Source of the DNA: Pseudomonadota bacterium
GTDB taxonomy: Bacteria; Pseudomonadota; Gammaproteobacteria; Pseudomonadales; Moraxellaceae
Reading direction: 5' to 3'
NCBI GenBank assembly: GCA_021781515.1
Contig: JAJXWR010000001.1
Span: forward strand, 1 to 64,000
DNA: 64,000 nucleotides
Shown here in pieces: positions 27,636 through 37,777 of this stretch. A program made the translations under genes and the position numbers. Under the pieces are notes generated by a model that saw nothing but the letters and a program-made list of their open reading frames with translations, had not been told where the DNA came from and did no database searches. Every line of letters begins with the position of its first letter. Within the stretch, counting starts at the first letter, position 1.

Positions 27636-28169
27636 ATGTCGCGAGTAGCAAAAAATCCGATCACCTTGCCCAAGGGTGTAGAATTTCAAAGAGATGGTTC
27701 CGTAGTTCAGATTAAAGGAACCAAGGGCACGCTGAGTCAGGTGATTAATCCCCTCGTTCAGGTATCGCTGGAAGATGGAACTGTGGTTGTAAAACCAATA
27801 ATGGAATCGGTTGAATCCTGGATGCACGCCGGCACGGTGCGCGCCAATATCAATAACATGATTGTTGGGGTGACCCAGGGTTTTGAAAAGCGTTTGCAAC
27901 TGGTAGGCGTGGGTTATAAAGCGCAGGCCAAGGGCAAAGTGTTGAACCTTGCCTTAGGTTATTCACACCCGGTGGATCATGAATTGCCTGAAGGTGTGAC
28001 TGCAGAGACACCTACGCCGACAGAGATTATTCTCAAGTCCGCCAATAAGCAGTTGTTGGGTCAGGTAGCGGCGAATGTGCGCGGTTATCGTCCGCCGGAA
28101 CCTTATAAAGGCAAAGGTGTTAAATATTCCACTGAAACCGTGTTGCGCAAAGAAGCTAAAAAGAAATAA
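27636..28169 (+). CDS. rplF: 50S ribosomal protein L6
   Basis: 177 residues in two similar halves, with the conserved RPPEPYKGKGVKYSTE block near the C-terminus. GGAAGGAG precedes the ATG. L6 supports the binding region for translation factors. A 169-bp gap, much longer than usual, separates it from rplR. Confidence 0.97.
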   Translation: MSRVAKNPITLPKGVEFQRDGSVVQIKGTKGTLSQVINPLVQVSLEDGTVVVKPIMESVESWMHAGTVRANINNMIVGVTQGFEKRLQLVGVGYKAQAKGKVLNLALGYSHPVDHELPEGVTAETPTPTEIILKSANKQLLGQVAANVRGYRPPEPYKGKGVKYSTETVLRKEAKKK

Positions 28170-28338
28170 AAGTTAGAAAGAAATAAACGAACGATACAGC
28201 AATCTGCGATCTGACGAGCGACTGCGCTGCAGTAGGCAGAGCAACGAACTAGTCAAAAGAGTGTCAGATTGCAGAAACTGAAATTGCAATAAGTTGCAGT
28301 GTACAGATTTAAAATGATTCACACAGGAGACTGGAGTC

Positions 28339-28689
28339 ATGCACGTTAAAAAAGAAGCACGTTTACGTCGTGCACGGTCGGGGCGTTTACGCATTCGTCA
28401 GTTGGGTGCGGTTCGCTTATGTATTCATCGGACTCCGCAGCATATTTACGCACAGATCATTGCCGGTGACGGGGATGCAGTCATTGCGGCCGCATCAACG
28501 GTAGAAAAGGTACTGCGTCAAGGGGGCACAGGCAATAAAGAAGCTGCAGCCAAAGTGGGATCGCTGATTGCTGAGCGGGCGCTCGCAGCGGGTGTGACGG
28601 CAGTGGCTTTTGATCGTTCTGGTTTTAAGTATCATGGTCGTGTCAAAGCATTGGCAGATGCAGCACGCGAAGCAGGTCTGGAATTTTAA
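28339..28689 (+). CDS. rplR: 50S ribosomal protein L18
   Basis: 116 residues, Arg-rich at the N-terminus ([18 protein letters not shown]) and ending [27 protein letters not shown]18 carries 5S rRNA with L5. AGGAGACTGGAG lies before the ATG. The 169-bp gap upstream has repeated TTGCA motifs and a weak TTGCAA/TTTAAA pair but no clear promoter. Confidence 0.97.
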   Translation: MHVKKEARLRRARSGRLRIRQLGAVRLCIHRTPQHIYAQIIAGDGDAVIAAASTVEKVLRQGGTGNKEAAAKVGSLIAERALAAGVTAVAFDRSGFKYHGRVKALADAAREAGLEF

Positions 28690-28698
28690 GAGGGCGTC

Positions 28699-29202
28699 AT
28701 GGCAAAGGCAGAACAGCAGCAGGCTGAAGGGTATATTGAAAAGCTGGTAGAAGTGAACCGGGTCGCCAAGGTAGTGAAAGGTGGTCGTATATTCTCGTTT
28801 ACGGCACTGACCGTGGTTGGTGATGGCAATGGCAAGGTTGGTTTTGGACGGGGTAAGGCGCGAGAAGTGCCGGCTGCCATTCAAAAAGCGCTGGAATCAG
28901 CACGCAGAAACATGATTGCCGTTGATCTTAAGGGCACGACGTTGCAGCATCCAGTGACGGGAAGGCATGGAGCATCGCATGTGTATATGCAACCGGCTTC
29001 AGAAGGAACTGGGGTTATTGCTGGTGGGGCGATGCGTGCTGTTCTCGAAGTGGCAGGGATCAAGAACGTGCTGGCGAAATGTTATGGCTCGACTAATGCC
29101 TGTAACGTGGTACATGCCACTTTCAATGGCTTGAAGACCATGACCTCTATTGAAAAAATTGCAGAAAAACGCGGCTTGAGCGTTGCTGAAATTCTGGGGT
29201 AA
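28699..29202 (+). CDS. rpsE: 30S ribosomal protein S5
   Basis: 167 residues with the [27 protein letters not shown] double-stranded RNA-binding segment and the [19 protein letters not shown] block. S5 works with S4 in decoding fidelity and mRNA unwinding. It lies 9 bp after rplR. Confidence 0.97.
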   Translation: MAKAEQQQAEGYIEKLVEVNRVAKVVKGGRIFSFTALTVVGDGNGKVGFGRGKAREVPAAIQKALESARRNMIAVDLKGTTLQHPVTGRHGASHVYMQPASEGTGVIAGGAMRAVLEVAGIKNVLAKCYGSTNACNVVHATFNGLKTMTSIEKIAEKRGLSVAEILG

Positions 29203-29205
29203 ATC

Positions 29206-29391
29206 ATGACTGAACAAAAAAAAGTACGTCTGACTCAAATCAAGAGCCGGGCGCACCGCTTGCAAAAACACAAGGCAACGCTGGATGGATTGGGATTAAG
29301 GCGTATTGGTCACACTGTAGAATTGCTTGATACCCCAGAGGTTCGCGGCATGATCAACAGTGTGCATTTCCTCATCCGTGTGGAGAATTAA
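29206..29391 (+). CDS. rpmD: 50S ribosomal protein L30
   Basis: 61 residues: [30 protein letters not shown] and then [20 protein letters not shown], the usual short L30 fold. It starts 3 bp after rpsE and ends 1 bp before rplO. Confidence 0.96.
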   Translation: MTEQKKVRLTQIKSRAHRLQKHKATLDGLGLRRIGHTVELLDTPEVRGMINSVHFLIRVEN

Positions 29392-29392
29392 C

Positions 29393-29830
29393 ATGCGTCT
29401 TAATGAGTTGAGTCCTGCTGAAGGCTCGAAGAAAGCTGCACGTCGTGTAGGGCGTGGTATTGGTTCAGGCTTGGGGAAAACCGGGGGTAAAGGCGTCAAG
29501 GGCCAAACCTCGCGTGGCAAAGGGAAAGTCAGAGCTGGCTTTGAAGGCGGTCAGATGCCCATTTACCGGCGTTTGCCAAAATTTGGTTTCACCTCCCTGC
29601 TGTCGCAGCAAACAGCTGAAGTGCGCTTGAGCGAACTGGCAAAAGTTGAAGGTGAAGCGGTAACGCTGGACACCTTGAAAGCGGCAGGTGTGGTTGTTAA
29701 AAGCATGAGAAGAGCCAAAATTGTGCTTTCAGGAAAAATTGACCGGGTCTATAAAATTTCAGGGGTAATGATCAGCGCTGGAGCACGGACGGCGGTTGAG
29801 GCTGCAGGTGGGCAGGTGGTTGAGGGGTAA
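29393..29830 (+). CDS. rplO: 50S ribosomal protein L15
   Basis: 145 residues, [26 protein letters not shown] and [18 protein letters not shown], the Gly/Lys-rich N-terminal tail of L15. ATG at 29393 behind GGAG was chosen; a start 33 bases upstream would overlap rpmD and add non-conserved residues. Confidence 0.97.
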   Translation: MRLNELSPAEGSKKAARRVGRGIGSGLGKTGGKGVKGQTSRGKGKVRAGFEGGQMPIYRRLPKFGFTSLLSQQTAEVRLSELAKVEGEAVTLDTLKAAGVVVKSMRRAKIVLSGKIDRVYKISGVMISAGARTAVEAAGGQVVEG

Positions 29831-29833
29831 GCG

Positions 29834-31177
29834 ATGAGTCGTTTAGAGACAGCGACCAAAAGGATTCAAAGTCCGAGCATGAAGGCCGGTTTGTCTGAAC
29901 TGACAAGCCGGATCACCTTTTTGCTGATTGCTTTGCTGGTTTTTCGCTTGGGAACCCATATTCCGGTTCCGGGCATAAATCCGGAACGTCTGGCGCACAT
30001 GTTTGAACAAAACAAAGATACGATTTTGTCGATGTTCAATATGTTCTCAGGCGGGGCGCTGCAACGAATGAGTATTCTGGCTTTAGGGATCATGCCTTAT
30101 ATCTCTGCGTCGATTATTGTGCAGTTAATGACCACGATCGTTCCGGAACTGGAAGCGATCAAAAAAGAAGGTGAGGCTGGTCGAAGGAAGATTAATCAGT
30201 ACACTCGGCTTGGTACCGTAGGTCTGGCTTTGGTGCAGGCAGTAGGCATGTGTGCGGGTTTAGTAAGTCAGGGGATCACCATGACCAGTGGTGCTACATT
30301 TTTCCTGCCGGCTGTAGTCAGTCTGGTTGCAGGTACGATGTTTCTCATGTGGTTAGGGGAACAGATTACAGAACGTGGCGTGGGTAACGGGATTTCCATG
30401 TTGATTTTTGCCGGTATCGTGGCAGGTCTTCCTGCGGCAATTGGACGTTCCCTAGAATCCGCTCGCCAAGGAGACATGAGTCCGCTGGTGTTGATTTTGC
30501 TGACCTTGCTGGCGGGTGGAGTGATCTTTGCAGTGGTCTTCATGGAGAGGGCTCAGCGTAAAATCACAGTAAATCATGCTAAACGGCAGACCGGCAGAAA
30601 AGTTTATGCGGCACAACAGAGTCATTTGCCGCTGAAGATCAATATGTCTGGTGTGATACCCGCCATATTTGCCAGTTCGCTGTTATTGTTCCCGGCCAGT
30701 CTGGCGACGTGGTTTGCTCATTCAACACATCCGAATGCGATTCAACGGGTGTTGACTGACGTGTCGCTGGCGTTGTCACCTGGTCAACCGCTGTATCTGA
30801 TTCTCTTTGCAATTTTGATTATGTTTTTCTGCTTCTTTTATACGGCATTAATGTTTAACCCTAAAGAAGTGGCTGATAACCTGAAAAAAAGTGGAGCGAT
30901 TATTCCAGGCTTTCGCCCAGGTGAACAGACAACCCGTTACATTGATACAGTCATTGGCCGACTGACGTTGATTGGTGCATTATATATGATCGCCGTCTGT
31001 CTGTTACCGATGATTCTGCAAATCAGCTTTCATGCGCCCTTCAGTTTTGGAGGCACATCATTGTTGATTGTGGTCGTGGTGGTGATGGATTTTATGGCAC
31101 AGGTTCAGTCGCATTTGATGTCGCATCAATACGACACCTTGCTTAAAAAAGCCAATTTGAAAAATTATGGCAATTAA
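29834..31177 (+). CDS. secY: Preprotein translocase channel subunit SecY
   Basis: A 447-residue inner-membrane protein with ten transmembrane helices that forms the SecYEG protein-conducting channel. The plug and TM2 region ([40 protein letters not shown]), [17 protein letters not shown] and the C-terminal loop [31 protein letters not shown] are classic. It lies 3 bp after rplO in its normal place in the spc operon. Confidence 0.97.
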   Translation: MSRLETATKRIQSPSMKAGLSELTSRITFLLIALLVFRLGTHIPVPGINPERLAHMFEQNKDTILSMFNMFSGGALQRMSILALGIMPYISASIIVQLMTTIVPELEAIKKEGEAGRRKINQYTRLGTVGLALVQAVGMCAGLVSQGITMTSGATFFLPAVVSLVAGTMFLMWLGEQITERGVGNGISMLIFAGIVAGLPAAIGRSLESARQGDMSPLVLILLTLLAGGVIFAVVFMERAQRKITVNHAKRQTGRKVYAAQQSHLPLKINMSGVIPAIFASSLLLFPASLATWFAHSTHPNAIQRVLTDVSLALSPGQPLYLILFAILIMFFCFFYTALMFNPKEVADNLKKSGAIIPGFRPGEQTTRYIDTVIGRLTLIGALYMIAVCLLPMILQISFHAPFSFGGTSLLIVVVVVMDFMAQVQSHLMSHQYDTLLKKANLKNYGN

Positions 31178-31207
31178 CTGGTTTTGTGTTTGTCAGGAGT
31201 TGACGAA

Positions 31208-31324
31208 GTGAAAGTACAGGCATCGGTAAAAAAAATCTGTGCATCGTGCAAAATTGTGCGACGTAATGGAGTAGTGCGGGTAATTTGTAGTTCGGAGCCG
31301 CGCCATAAACAACGGCAAGGTTGA
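31208..31324 (+). CDS. rpmJ: 50S ribosomal protein L36
   Basis: A 38-residue gene with a GTG start and GGAG upstream (CAGGAGTTGACGAA). It reads [20 protein letters not shown], then [18 protein letters not shown]. The zinc ligands Cys11, Cys14, Cys27 and His32 are all present, so this is the zinc-binding (C+) form. L36 is the smallest large-subunit protein and normally follows secY. The gene is easily missed because of its size and GTG start. Confidence 0.93.
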   Translation: MKVQASVKKICASCKIVRRNGVVRVICSSEPRHKQRQG

Positions 31325-31330
31325 TTGGGC

Positions 31331-31359
31331 TTGATTTTTTTATGATCTAACGCTAGAAT
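31331..31359 (+). promoter_or_regulatory. Probable alpha-operon promoter before rpsM
   Basis: TTGATT at 31331-31336, 17 bp spacer, TAGAAT at 31354-31359, then a CCAGCGCTTTT discriminator. It starts just after rpmJ and 51 bp before rpsM, where the alpha-operon promoter of E. coli lies. Spacing and discriminator match the promoters called before rpsJ, rplN and rpsP. Confidence 0.55.
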
Positions 31360-31409
31360 CCAGCGCTTTTCGCACTTGGCGTTATTCGAATGAAGTGGAG
31401 AGTAGGTGA

Positions 31410-31766
31410 ATGGCTCGTATAGCCGGTGTAAATATTCCTGATAACAAACATGTGGTCATTTCCCTGACCTATATTTTTGGTATTGGCCGTCCGACATCAT
31501 ATGAAATTTTAGCCAAGGTAGGGGTTGTTCCCTCGACACGGGTTAAAGATTTGAATGATGTGCAATTAGATGCGATTCGTGCGGAAGTGGCAAAGATTTC
31601 TACGGAAGGTGATTTGCGGCGCGAAGTGATGATGAACATCAAACGTTTGATGGATCTGGGTTGCTATCGTGGCCTGAGACATCGGCGTGGGCTGCCGGTA
31701 CGCGGACAACGTACCAAGACAAATGCGCGTACTCGTAAAGGTCCGCGTAAAGCGATCAAAAAATAA
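31410..31766 (+). CDS. rpsM: 30S ribosomal protein S13
   Basis: 118 residues: [26 protein letters not shown], ending [22 protein letters not shown]13 contacts P-site tRNA and the subunit bridges. GTGGAGAGTAGG precedes the ATG. It is the first gene of the alpha operon. Confidence 0.97.
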   Translation: MARIAGVNIPDNKHVVISLTYIFGIGRPTSYEILAKVGVVPSTRVKDLNDVQLDAIRAEVAKISTEGDLRREVMMNIKRLMDLGCYRGLRHRRGLPVRGQRTKTNARTRKGPRKAIKK

Positions 31767-31785
31767 TTGAACTGAGATAGATGTT

Positions 31786-32172
31786 ATGGCAAAAGATACC
31801 CGAGTTCGTAAGAAAATCACCCGGACAGTTTCGGATGGTATTGCGCATATTCATGCATCCTTTAACAACACCATTGTGACGATTACTGATCGTCAGGGGA
31901 ATGCTCTGAGCTGGGCAACTTCCGGTGGTTCGGGCTTTCGCGGCTCGCGCAAATCTACGCCATTCGCAGCGCAGGTAGCGGCGGAAACTGCAGGTAAAGC
32001 AGCACAAGAATATGGTCTGAAAAATCTTGACGTGATGGTGAAAGGTCCAGGCCCTGGTCGTGAATCTGCTGTACGTGCCTTGAATTCCGTAGGGTACAAA
32101 ATCAGCAGCATAACCGATGTGACGCCAATTCCGCATAACGGTTGCCGTCCCCCCAAAAAACGTCGTGTGTAA
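31786..32172 (+). CDS. rpsK: 30S ribosomal protein S11
   Basis: 128 residues, with [36 protein letters not shown] and the C-terminal [13 protein letters not shown]-type tail (here [13 protein letters not shown]). S11 lies on the platform near the E site. Confidence 0.97.
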   Translation: MAKDTRVRKKITRTVSDGIAHIHASFNNTIVTITDRQGNALSWATSGGSGFRGSRKSTPFAAQVAAETAGKAAQEYGLKNLDVMVKGPGPGRESAVRALNSVGYKISSITDVTPIPHNGCRPPKKRRV

Positions 32173-32190
32173 ATTGAGGTTTGACAGATT

Positions 32191-32820
32191 ATGGCTCGTT
32201 ATTTAGGACCCAAGTGTAAACTGGCGCGGCGTGAAGGAACAGATCTGTTTCTTAAAAGTGGCGTCAAGTCTTTTGAACAAAAATGCCGAAACCGTGCGGA
32301 TGTACCGCCGGGTCAGCATGGCCCCACCAAAAAAGGCCGTGCTTCGGATTATGCCCAACAGTTAAGAGAAAAACAGAAAGTTCGGCGTATATACGGAGTG
32401 CTCGAACGTCAGTTTGTAAATTATTACAAAGAAGCTGCACGTCAGCAGGGAGCGACTGGAGAGTGTCTGTTACAGTTACTCGAAGGACGTCTCGATAATG
32501 TTGTCTACCGTATGGGCTTTGGGGCAACGCGGGCAGAGGCGAGGCAACTGGTATCGCACCGGAGTGTGATGCTGAATGGCAGACGCGTAAGTATTCCTAG
32601 TCATCAGGTTCGGCCTAATGATGTGATTAGCATCCATGAAAGTGCTAAAAGCCAAGCGCGGGTTAAGAGTGCCATTGAACTGGCGGCTCAAAAAGGAATG
32701 CCAGGCTGGGTGCAGGTCGATACGGCCAAAATGGAGGGAGTACTTAAATCATTGCCTGAACGTAGCGATCTGTATCAGGAAATCAATGAAAATCTGATTG
32801 TCGAACTCTACTCTAAGTAA
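32191..32820 (+). CDS. rpsD: 30S ribosomal protein S4
   Basis: 209 residues: [23 protein letters not shown], with the S4 RNA-binding domain [34 protein letters not shown]. It lacks the N-terminal zinc CxxC pattern. S4 starts 30S assembly and in E. coli represses the alpha operon. Confidence 0.97.
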   Translation: MARYLGPKCKLARREGTDLFLKSGVKSFEQKCRNRADVPPGQHGPTKKGRASDYAQQLREKQKVRRIYGVLERQFVNYYKEAARQQGATGECLLQLLEGRLDNVVYRMGFGATRAEARQLVSHRSVMLNGRRVSIPSHQVRPNDVISIHESAKSQARVKSAIELAAQKGMPGWVQVDTAKMEGVLKSLPERSDLYQEINENLIVELYSK

Positions 32821-32839
32821 TTCTGATGTTGAGGTGGTT

Positions 32840-33847
32840 ATGTCGAGTGTTGCTGAGTTTTTGACTCCCCGATCGATACAGGTGCAAGCCGTGTCGTCGA
32901 GTCATGCAAAAGTGGTACTGGAACCGCTAGAGCGTGGATTTGGTCACACCTTGGGAAATGCCTTGCGGCGTATCCTATTATCCAGTATGCCCGGGGCTGC
33001 CGTCATTGAAGTTGAAATTCAAGGGGTAGATCACGAATATGGTGCCATTGAAGGTGTTCAGGAAGATGTTATTGATATTCTCCTGAATCTTAAAGGCTTG
33101 GCGCTGGTGATGCATGATCATTCTGAAGGCTATATTGAAATTCACAAGAAGGGCGCTGGCGTGGTGACTGCCGCAGATATCCAATGCCCGCACTTTGTTG
33201 AAGTCATTAACCCGGCGCATGAAATTGCTCACCTGGGGCAGCAGGGTGAATTAAACATGCGCATGAAGGTCAGTCGCGGTCGCGGTTTTGAGCCGGCTGA
33301 TTTGCGCTTTGCAGAATCGGAAACCCGTCCCATTGGTCGCTTGCAACTGGATGCTTCTTATAGTCCGGTAAAGCGTGTGGCTTATGTGGTAGAAAGTGCA
33401 CGTGTAGAGCAGCGTACAGATCTGGACAAGCTGGTGATTGATCTGGAAACCAATGGAACTATTGAGCCCGAAGAAGCAATTCGCCGGGCTGCAACGATCC
33501 TGCAGCAACAGATTGCGGTTTTTGTAGATTTGCAACGGGATAAGATGCCGGAGCCGATATCGGAACGTGAAGAAGTAGCGCCAATTTTATTACGCCCTGT
33601 CGATGATCTGGAGTTGACGGTACGTTCAGCCAATTGTTTGAAAGCTGAAAATATTTACTATATTGGTGATCTTGTACAACGTACTGAAGTTGAATTGCTG
33701 AAAACTCCGAATCTGGGTAAAAAATCCCTTACTGAAATTAAAGATGTGCTAGCTTCAAAAGGATTGTCGCTGGGCATGAGACTGGAAAACTGGCCTCCAG
33801 CCAGCTTGCGCACGGATGATCGCCTCAGTAGTTTTCGTAATCGTTAG
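32840..33847 (+). CDS. rpoA: DNA-directed RNA polymerase alpha subunit
   Basis: 335 residues. The N-terminal domain (to about 235) drives dimerisation and assembly ([23 protein letters not shown]). The C-terminal domain has [37 protein letters not shown], including the conserved Arg that contacts UP elements and activators. ATG at 32840 with GAGGTGG upstream is used; a start inside rpsD is not conserved. It is followed by an enlarged 177-bp gap with a tandem repeat before rplQ. Confidence 0.97.
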   Translation: MSSVAEFLTPRSIQVQAVSSSHAKVVLEPLERGFGHTLGNALRRILLSSMPGAAVIEVEIQGVDHEYGAIEGVQEDVIDILLNLKGLALVMHDHSEGYIEIHKKGAGVVTAADIQCPHFVEVINPAHEIAHLGQQGELNMRMKVSRGRGFEPADLRFAESETRPIGRLQLDASYSPVKRVAYVVESARVEQRTDLDKLVIDLETNGTIEPEEAIRRAATILQQQIAVFVDLQRDKMPEPISEREEVAPILLRPVDDLELTVRSANCLKAENIYYIGDLVQRTEVELLKTPNLGKKSLTEIKDVLASKGLSLGMRLENWPPASLRTDDRLSSFRNR

Positions 33848-33940
33848 GGAAAACATAGGCTTGACGATTAGCTGGCGTGGTTAATCAGGCTTAGTTGGCA
33901 AGAGAATAAATTAGTGTGGAATGTTGTTGGGGGAATGTCG

Positions 33941-33968
33941 TCGGGTGATGGTCATCGGGTGATGGTCA
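33941..33968. repeat. Tandem repeat, 14-bp period, between rpoA and rplQ
   Basis: TCGGGTGATGGTCA occurs twice in perfect tandem, followed by TC of a third copy. It is in the 177-bp rpoA-rplQ gap; in E. coli this gap is short. Confidence 0.85.
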
Positions 33969-34024
33969 TCTGAACCCGATATTAAGTTAATAATTGTTGA
34001 TTGGTTTTTAAAGGCAGGCGGATC

Positions 34025-34387
34025 ATGCGTCATCGTAATAGTGGTGTGAAATTAGGGCGGAACAGTAGCCATCGGCATGCGATGTTTCGTAATATGGCAG
34101 TGAGTTTATTTGAGCATGAGATCATCTGGACTACGTTGCCAAAAGCGAGGGAACTTCGTCGGGTGGCAGAGCCGTTGATTACGTTGGCGAAGACAGATTC
34201 AGTGGCCAATCGTCGCTTGGCATTCTCGCGTACCCGCAGCGATGCTGCCGTTGGTAAGTTGTTTAAAGTGTTGGGGCCGCGTTATGTGCAGCGCCCTGGG
34301 GGATACCTGCGCATCATTAAAACGGAGCCTAGGAGTGGAGATAATGCGCCCATGGCCTATGTGGAACTGGTTGATCGTACTGTTTGA
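34025..34387 (+). CDS. rplQ: 50S ribosomal protein L17
   Basis: 120 residues: [24 protein letters not shown], ending [16 protein letters not shown] at 34025 preserves the universal MRHR start; an upstream in-frame GTG adds eight unlike residues. It is the last gene of the alpha operon and is followed by a strong terminator. Confidence 0.97.
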   Translation: MRHRNSGVKLGRNSSHRHAMFRNMAVSLFEHEIIWTTLPKARELRRVAEPLITLAKTDSVANRRLAFSRTRSDAAVGKLFKVLGPRYVQRPGGYLRIIKTEPRSGDNAPMAYVELVDRTV

Positions 34388-34434
34388 AAGCGTCTCGATG
34401 TTTTAGTTTTAATTTTAGTTTTTTTATTTTTTAT

Positions 34435-34460
34435 AGGGATCCAGAACGGATCCCTTTTTT
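34435..34460 (+). terminator. Rho-independent terminator of the ribosomal/alpha operon
   Basis: AGGGATCC at 34435-34442 pairs perfectly with GGATCCCT at 34448-34455 around an AGAAC loop, and a run of T follows. It is the clearest terminator in the window and closes the block that starts at rpsJ. Confidence 0.93.
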
Positions 34461-34635
34461 ACTTAAAAATTATTTGCCTCTAAAAAACATAATACTTAAA
34501 AACAAGGCGCTGAGCGAGCGTAAACCTGAATTTTGGCCTAGCATGTATAGGTGAATAAGGCGTAGAAGTGGATTTGTTGCCAAGTTTTATTGGTACGCTG
34601 CCTGGGTACACTTGAATGAGTGATTAGGGGGAGTT

Positions 34636-35577
34636 ATGAGCGGTTTATTGGAGACCGTGGATAAACGAACCCAGATGGTCGGTCAAAATCGTCTGGAGTT
34701 GCTGCTTTTTCGTTTAAATGGTGACCAGCAGTACGGCATCAACGTATTTAAGGTGCGTGAAGTTTTGCGTTGTCCAAAACTGACTTCGCTACCCAAACGA
34801 CATTCGGTGGTACGCGGAGTGGCGCATATTCGTGGCGGAACTATTCCGGTAATGGATATGTCGCTGGCGGTGGGTGGTCCCCCGATAGAAAATATAGATG
34901 ACTGTTTTGTCATCATCACTGAATACAACATGAATATACAGGGGTTCATGGTACGTTCGGTGGAAAATATCATTAATACCAATTGGGAAGATATACATCC
35001 ACCACCCAAGGGGACTGGCAAGCAGAGCTATTTGACGGCGGTTACTCAGGTGGGTGACCGGTTGGTTGAGATTATTGATGTTGAAAAGATTCTCGCTGAA
35101 GTGTCTCCGATGCGGCATGAGGTGTCTGAAGGTATTGTTACTCAGGAAGTGATTAATGTCACCCAACAGCAGCAGTTGAATGTGCTGGTGGTGGATGATT
35201 CATCGGTGGCGCGCAAACAGGTCATTCGATGTCTCACTACAGTGGGTGTGCAGATTCATGAACTGAGTGATGGCATGCAGGCTATTCAGCATTTGCGTAA
35301 AATTGCGGATGAGGGTAAAGATGTTACCAAGGAATATATTCTGATTATTTCTGATATTGAGATGCCGGAAATGGATGGGTATACCCTGACCTCGGAAATT
35401 CGCAAGGATGAGCGGTTAAAAGGATTGTATGTGCTGTTGCATACCTCGCTCTCTGGTGTGTTTAATGAGGCACTGGTCAAGAAAGTAGGCGCTAATGACT
35501 TTCTTGCTAAATTCCGTCCGGATGATCTGGCGGCGAAGGTCTCTGAGCGGGTTCGAGTGTCTGTGCTGCCTAGATGA
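34636..35577 (+). CDS. cheV: CheV-type chemotaxis protein (CheW plus receiver)
   Basis: A 313-residue cytoplasmic coupling protein. Residues about 15-165 are a CheW domain that links receptors to CheA (FRLNGDQQYGINVFKVREVL, RGVAHIRGGTIPVMDM). Residues about 185-305 are a receiver domain with LVVDDSS, phospho-Asp in IISDIEMPEMDG, LHTSLSG and AKFRPDD. CheV is thought to dampen or adapt the signal once phosphorylated. GGGGGAG precedes the ATG. It stands alone between the L17 terminator and its own terminator; an MCP gene is near the end of the window. Confidence 0.92.
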   Translation: MSGLLETVDKRTQMVGQNRLELLLFRLNGDQQYGINVFKVREVLRCPKLTSLPKRHSVVRGVAHIRGGTIPVMDMSLAVGGPPIENIDDCFVIITEYNMNIQGFMVRSVENIINTNWEDIHPPPKGTGKQSYLTAVTQVGDRLVEIIDVEKILAEVSPMRHEVSEGIVTQEVINVTQQQQLNVLVVDDSSVARKQVIRCLTTVGVQIHELSDGMQAIQHLRKIADEGKDVTKEYILIISDIEMPEMDGYTLTSEIRKDERLKGLYVLLHTSLSGVFNEALVKKVGANDFLAKFRPDDLAAKVSERVRVSVLPR

Positions 35578-35643
35578 GTATAGGGCATGGTATTAGTGTG
35601 TTGGCATGCATCAGTTGCATACAAATCTTTGATGGTCGCCTTT

Positions 35644-35669
35644 AAAAAGGAAGTATTTACTTCCTTTTT
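35644..35669 (+). terminator. Rho-independent terminator after cheV
   Basis: AAAAAGGAAGT at 35644-35654 pairs with ACTTCCTTTTT at 35659-35669, an 11-bp perfect stem with a 4-base loop. The T-run is part of the stem, and the matching A-run on the other side means it could work in both directions. Confidence 0.85.
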
Positions 35670-35705
35670 AATTTCCCTTTTGACGGTACAATTGCGGCAA
35701 GGATC

Positions 35706-35734
35706 TTCCAATTTACTGCCTGCTGCTGTAGAAT
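35706..35734 (+). promoter_or_regulatory. Probable promoter of rpsP-rimM-trmD-rplS
   Basis: TTCCAA at 35706-35711, 17 bp, TAGAAT at 35729-35734, then a GCGTGGC discriminator, about 89 bp before rpsP. The -35 is weak; the -10 is good and identical to that before rpsM. Confidence 0.45.
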
Positions 35735-35822
35735 GCGTGGCTTTCTGAAAGCCAAACTCGGGGTATTCCGGTTTTTTGCTTTTTTGTGATCGATAATTTA
35801 CTTTAATTGAGGTACTAGGTTC

Positions 35823-36062
35823 ATGGTAACCATTCGTCTGGCTCGTGGCGGCGCCAAAAAAAGACCTTTTTATCATTTGGTGGTCACCGATAGTCGTAAC
35901 GCTCGTGATGGACGTTTTATTGAACGGCTCGGCTTCTTCAATCCCATTGCAGCAGGTGCTGAAGAGCGTTTGCGTATCAATCAGGAACGCCTGAAATACT
36001 GGGTGAGTCATGGGGCTCAGCCTTCAGAACGGGTAGCGCACCTGATACTTGAAGCTCAATGA
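35823..36062 (+). CDS. rpsP: 30S ribosomal protein S16
   Basis: 79 residues, [41 protein letters not shown], the standard S16 pattern. S16 speeds 30S assembly. It is the first gene of the conserved rpsP-rimM-trmD-rplS unit; the ffh gene often found upstream is not here. Confidence 0.97.
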   Translation: MVTIRLARGGAKKRPFYHLVVTDSRNARDGRFIERLGFFNPIAAGAEERLRINQERLKYWVSHGAQPSERVAHLILEAQ

Positions 36063-36169
36063 GCGGATCATGGTTATTTGCTTTTTGGCAACCACAGGGT
36101 GTTAATACCAGGGTGGAAGGCGATAAAAAGTAAATTGAAGGTTTTGTTGGTTGTCTATAGAGAGTTGTT

Positions 36170-36709
36170 GTGGATAAAATTCTTGAACCGTCTGTTGACT
36201 GGTTGTGTGCAGGTCGTGTGGGTGCGGCACATGGCATCAAGGGTATGTTCTGGATACATTCACTGACCGATCCTTATGATAATATTTTCAACTATGAGCC
36301 TTGGCAGTTGTGTCTGGGGTCTGAACAACTGCCAGTAAAAGTTGAAACATGGCGGCAACAATCTAAAGGATGGGTCGTTAAACTGCTGGGTTTTGATGAT
36401 CGTAATGCCATAGAGGCCTGGGTCGGTGCGGACATTCTTATCCGGCGCGAGGTGATGCGTCAGGCACTGCAGGGTGAATCTTTATGGTCTGATCTTAAAG
36501 GAATGCGGGTGTGTACGTTGCAGGGTCAGGATTATGGTGTGGTTTCGGCGTTGATGGAAACCGGTGCTAACGATGTGCTGATCGTACAAGGAGACGCCCG
36601 TAGTGTTGATCAAAGAGAACATCTGGTGCCGTGGATAGTTCCTCAGGTCATCTGCAATGTTGACTCGGTGACTGGTAAAATTGTAGTGGATTGGGATTTT
36701 GATTTTTAA
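36170..36709 (+). CDS. rimM: Ribosome maturation factor RimM
   Basis: 179 residues with a GTG start at 36170. VGAAHGIKGMFWIHSLTD near the N-terminus and the PRC-barrel C-terminal half (GMRVCTLQGQDYGVVSALMETGANDVLIV, then EHLVPWIVPQVICNVD) identify RimM, which binds S19 in the 30S head and helps 16S processing. A 107-bp gap separates it from rpsP. Confidence 0.95.
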   Translation: MDKILEPSVDWLCAGRVGAAHGIKGMFWIHSLTDPYDNIFNYEPWQLCLGSEQLPVKVETWRQQSKGWVVKLLGFDDRNAIEAWVGADILIRREVMRQALQGESLWSDLKGMRVCTLQGQDYGVVSALMETGANDVLIVQGDARSVDQREHLVPWIVPQVICNVDSVTGKIVVDWDFDF

Positions 36710-36741
36710 ATCTGATTCATGAATGGTTGAAAGGCAAAATC

Positions 36742-37503
36742 ATGTGGTTGGGCGTTGTCTCTGTATTCCCGGAAATGTTCAGTGCATTGACCGGGTTTGG
36801 GGTAACCGGGCGAGCGTTCAGGCAACAGCAGCTATCCCTGCACTGTTTTAATCCTCGGGATTATGGGGAGTCTGTCTCTCGACGGGTTGATGACCGTCCC
36901 TATGGCGGGGGGCCTGGAATGGTTATGCAGATTGACCCCTTAAGAAAATGTATTCAGGCGGCTCGGCAGCAGGCGGTTGATGCGGGTTTTATTGATGTAC
37001 CGGTGCATGGTTTGAGTCCGCAGGGGCAACCGGTAAAACAGGCGGCCATTCAGGAATTGGCTACATTGCCCGCTATTATTTTTTTGTGCGGACGTTACGA
37101 AGGTATTGATGAACGTTTGCTGCAATTGGAAGTGGATCAGGAATGGTCGGTGGGCGATTTTGTAGTTTCAGGTGGTGAATTGCCGGCCATGATGTTGATG
37201 GATGCCTTGATACGCTTGCAACCTGGGGTCTTGGGTTGTGGGCTCTCGGCAGCGCAGGACTCGTTTGCTGGTGAAGGCTTGCTGGATTGCCCGCATTATA
37301 CGCGGCCCCCGGTGTATGCGGGACAGTCGGTTCCTGAGGTGTTGCTGTCGGGCGACCATCAGGCGATTGCTGACTGGCGTTATCAGCAGCAATTGCAAAG
37401 AACGGCTGAGCGGCGACCTGATTTATGGCAGCAATGGTTGCTACGTGCATCAGACAAGGTCAGAATAAAATATTCTGGAGAGAATATTGCTGGGAACGAA
37501 TAG
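36742..37503 (+). CDS. trmD: tRNA (guanine37-N1)-methyltransferase TrmD
   Basis: 253 residues, a SPOUT-fold enzyme that methylates G37 next to the anticodon and prevents frameshifts. It starts MWLGVVSVFPEMFSALTGFGVTGRA. The trefoil-knot SAM site has LCGRYEGIDERL and SVGDFVVSGGELPAMMLMDALIRLQPGVLG. ATG at 36742 with GAAAGG upstream is chosen over an in-frame TTG five codons earlier. It is 32 bp after rimM. Confidence 0.96.
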   Translation: MWLGVVSVFPEMFSALTGFGVTGRAFRQQQLSLHCFNPRDYGESVSRRVDDRPYGGGPGMVMQIDPLRKCIQAARQQAVDAGFIDVPVHGLSPQGQPVKQAAIQELATLPAIIFLCGRYEGIDERLLQLEVDQEWSVGDFVVSGGELPAMMLMDALIRLQPGVLGCGLSAAQDSFAGEGLLDCPHYTRPPVYAGQSVPEVLLSGDHQAIADWRYQQQLQRTAERRPDLWQQWLLRASDKVRIKYSGENIAGNE

Positions 37504-37530
37504 TGTGATTTAGCCGTTTGTGCGTTGTAC

Positions 37531-37566
37531 CTTGTAATTGCTCTTGTAATTGCTCTTGTAATTGCT
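37531..37566. repeat. Tandem repeat, three copies of a 12-mer, between trmD and rplS
   Basis: CTTGTAATTGCT occurs three times without mismatch, in the enlarged trmD-rplS gap (274 bp). Confidence 0.9.
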
Positions 37567-37777
37567 AAGGATACTAGGCGCAAACTGCCGGGTTTCAGTA
37601 TCGTGCTGAAGTGCTGCACAGGACGTGCGATGAGTAGGCAACACTATGTTATCACCGCTACTTTGGTGGATGACGATATGAGACATGGCATTTAAAAAGT
37701 ACAGACAGTAACTGTCTGTCAACAACCAGTGCTGTATGCGACTATTAGCCTCTGCAGCCGATTTGAGGAGTGTGATT

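Noticed and set aside
37531-37566. Three direct repeats as a possible mini CRISPR
   Set aside because: The copies are directly adjacent with no spacers and only 12 bp long; a tandem duplication.
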